Source: Echinococcus granulosus (lineage: Eukaryota > Platyhelminthes > Cestoda > Cyclophyllidea > Taeniidae). From it: a stretch of 64,000 nucleotides of DNA. Under the pieces are notes generated by a model. The model worked only from the letters and a program-made list of their open reading frames with translations, was not told where the DNA came from and made no database searches. Every line of letters starts with the position of its first letter. Within the stretch, counting starts at the first letter, position 1. The DNA lies in assembly GCF_000524195.1 (NCBI RefSeq), contig NW_020170384.1:185198-249197 (forward strand). Direction: 5' to 3'. This document shows, in pieces, positions 62,401 to 64,000 of this stretch. The translations under genes and the position numbers were made by a program.

Positions 62401-63804
62401 AGCCAGCAGCAGTGCGTACCTGATGCACATTCAAGTGAATCCCTTGCATTAAAAAAGAGAAAATGGTTTCAAGCATTGTAAAAAATGATGGCCTTGAGAA
62501 AATGAATGACCTCAGAGCACTACTATAATCGCTTAAAGGAGCAATTAATCTGTTTTTGCACTTTTAGCAACGTAGCCATAAAAACATTGGTAAATACATT
62601 ACATCGTTACAAATACTGTCCGAATGACAAAAAAGTTATCTCGACTAGCCCAAAGCATTCGAATCAGGGAATGTAATTGAAAAATGGGTTCACCGGCTCA
62701 AAATCAGAAGTATCACGAAACAAAACCTCATGACCGTTACGACCAAGCCAAATACATCACCCGAAGTCGCATGCACGGGTTGTCCGTACTTGAGTGTGAC
62801 ACAAGATCTACTGAAAGACTTAAAGAAACATTTGGCGGAACACACCGAAGCCGATAAAGCGAGGATTCAGTATGTCGGTAAAAGAGTGACATGATGACAG
62901 CTAAAAAAAACGATGAAACGATAAAGATGTGCAGGTCCGTAGATTGCCCACATGCGTCAACAGTGGCTTTCAGTGAAGCCAGGAAAAATCCAACGCCACA
63001 CGAAACTGTTAAATTACAAAGAAGGCTCAAAAGTAGCTGAGGATTTTGCAAGGTACGAACATGCAAATCTAATTGGTGTTAAAAGTAAAAAAAAAAAAAG
63101 ATTCAAATGGCTTTTGAAAGTAGCGTTAGTCTTAATAACGCTGCACTTGAACAGTGCGTCCGCCAACGTAGGAATTGGTCCTCCACCATTCAAGCATTGA
63201 AACCTTCAGATGGCTGTGTTTAAACTAGGTTGATAAATACTTTGACCGCACTTGGACCTACATGCGTTTTTTGGGAAAGGGGGGTTTTTAGCGTCAGCGT
63301 AAAAACAAAACCTTTTTAAGAAATATTTCAAACCTACCTCCAATTCTGACTTCTGGTTAGCCTGCTGGAAGGCCTCCGAATGTTTTGTTGGAATTTTCGA
63401 AGCAGAGGATTTATCATCATCCTTGCCAGCCACGGGCGACGAAAGACCCAAAATATCAGCCGTTACACCGTCAGTATTGCCACCGGTGCTTTTCGCAATT
63501 GACTATTTAATATGAATTAGGGGTGAGCAATGCGATGGAACGAGCGACAAAAGTAATACTCAATCAACGCAGTCCCACATTGAGGGTAGCATAAAAGGCA
63601 CGTTTTCCTTTTGATCATTAAAGCTATAATGAACCAGGATGAGGATAACAAAAGCATTTGGAAAGTAAAGAGATGTAAGAGTTACAAGTGTACCTTAAGT
63701 GTCCGACTCTGGGTCTTTGACGAATCACTGTTCTGAAGAGGTAAGTTGACGGACCTAGCACTAACTGCTTTTCGTTTACTCTGTTGCTCCAGCCGCAAGA
63801 GATC
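59406..63804 (-). CDS. SMAP1: SMAP-type ArfGAP, C-terminal part (gene continues beyond the right edge)
   Basis: SMAP proteins activate GTP hydrolysis on Arf GTPases in clathrin-linked traffic. The catalytic zinc-finger GAP domain is N-terminal and would lie beyond 64000. Exons in minus order: 63694-63804, 63338-63502, 62321-62419, 61155-61341, 60521-60714, 59530-59700, 59406-59489 (stop TGA). They total 1011 nt with all phases matching. Family-like features are repeated short acidic-leucine motifs (DLLRLE, ADILGLSSP, ADLVGINF, SDLIGLDFF), the segment TKESILALYAL, which matches SMAP KDSILSLYG, and a Gly/Ser/Ala/Gln-rich tail (SSAQQSYLAQ). DLL-type motifs in this region of mammalian SMAPs bind clathrin. 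The last intron is 40 nt with a strong pyrimidine tract, but the 27-residue final exon has no clear homology and is the least certain part. SMAP1 versus SMAP2 cannot be told. Confidence 0.72.
61950..62058 (+). other. tRNA A-box-like sequence, probable tRNA-derived remnant
   Basis: TAGTCTAGCGG at 61959-61969 fits the pol III A-box pattern exactly and is followed by TCAAGATAGTGGAAGGCTTT, as in a tRNA D and anticodon arm. No intact B box follows at the right distance; GGTCGAGACC at about 62051 is too far away. It lies in an intron of the SMAP-like gene. It is probably a pseudogene or short interspersed element fragment. Confidence 0.2.
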
Positions 63805-64000
63805 CTATTGAGGACGTTTTAATGAAATGTACAGATACCGAACCAAAACTGCTAAAAATGGCACTCAGCTATTGCCAGGCAAATGTGCACACACTAATAA
63901 ACTGTTCGGCGCTAAATAATACCATAACAAAAGCTTTTCCGAAAGAAAACAAAGAAGCATTATAAAGGTGTGACAATGTAGTGACACGTGCCATATGCAG

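Noticed and set aside
1..64000. CRISPR arrays, bacterial operons, ribosome-binding sites or riboswitches
   Set aside because: The coding sequences are spliced eukaryotic genes with GT-AG introns. No regularly spaced repeats or prokaryotic gene organisation are visible.

Overview
The window looks like nuclear DNA of a neodermatan flatworm (tapeworm or fluke). The genes are cut into many exons with GT...AG introns. Several genes open with introns of only 30-40 nt and then have introns of hundreds to thousands of bases. Short 5' introns and long 3' introns are described for parasitic flatworms. Gene density is low (six recognisable genes in 64 kb). The spaces hold AT-rich DNA and decayed repeats, and there is one 100-base assembly gap (32265-32364). 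The species is inferred and not proven.

Layout. (1) 2547-28810, plus strand: a complete 32-exon ASK1-type MAP3K (MAP3K5/6/15 family). My exon chain sums to 4995 nt with every junction in phase. (2) About 28.8-35.2 kb: no identified gene. The minus strand has unidentified exon-like ORFs, some with membrane character, plus the gap. (3) 35211-37377, minus: a CEP43/FGFR1OP-type centrosomal protein with three introns of 35-37 nt at its 5' end. (4) 37.4-40.4 kb: intergenic, with LTR-like and other repeat remnants. (5) 40556-45961, plus: an 11-exon SLC1 (excitatory amino acid transporter family) member, 491 aa, whose ion- and substrate-binding motifs are strongly altered. (6) 46-52.4 kb: intergenic, with a cluster of LTR-like repeats at about 49.9-51.8 kb. 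(7) 52394-53142, plus: a small basic protein resembling AROS (RPS19BP1). (8) 54048-58386, minus: a coiled-coil protein matching PIBF1. (9) 59406-63804, minus: the C-terminal part of a SMAP-type ArfGAP, whose GAP domain lies beyond the right edge.

The genes do not form a pathway or operon. They cover stress-kinase signalling (MAP3K), membrane transport (SLC1), centrosome and cilium proteins (CEP43, PIBF1), a nucleolar factor (AROS) and vesicle traffic (SMAP). The most unusual items are the SLC1 gene with a lost sodium-1 site, and the very short introns, including one of 30 nt that the reading frame requires. Exon borders come from reading-frame continuity, GT/AG signals and remembered family sequences. 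No search or alignment program was run.
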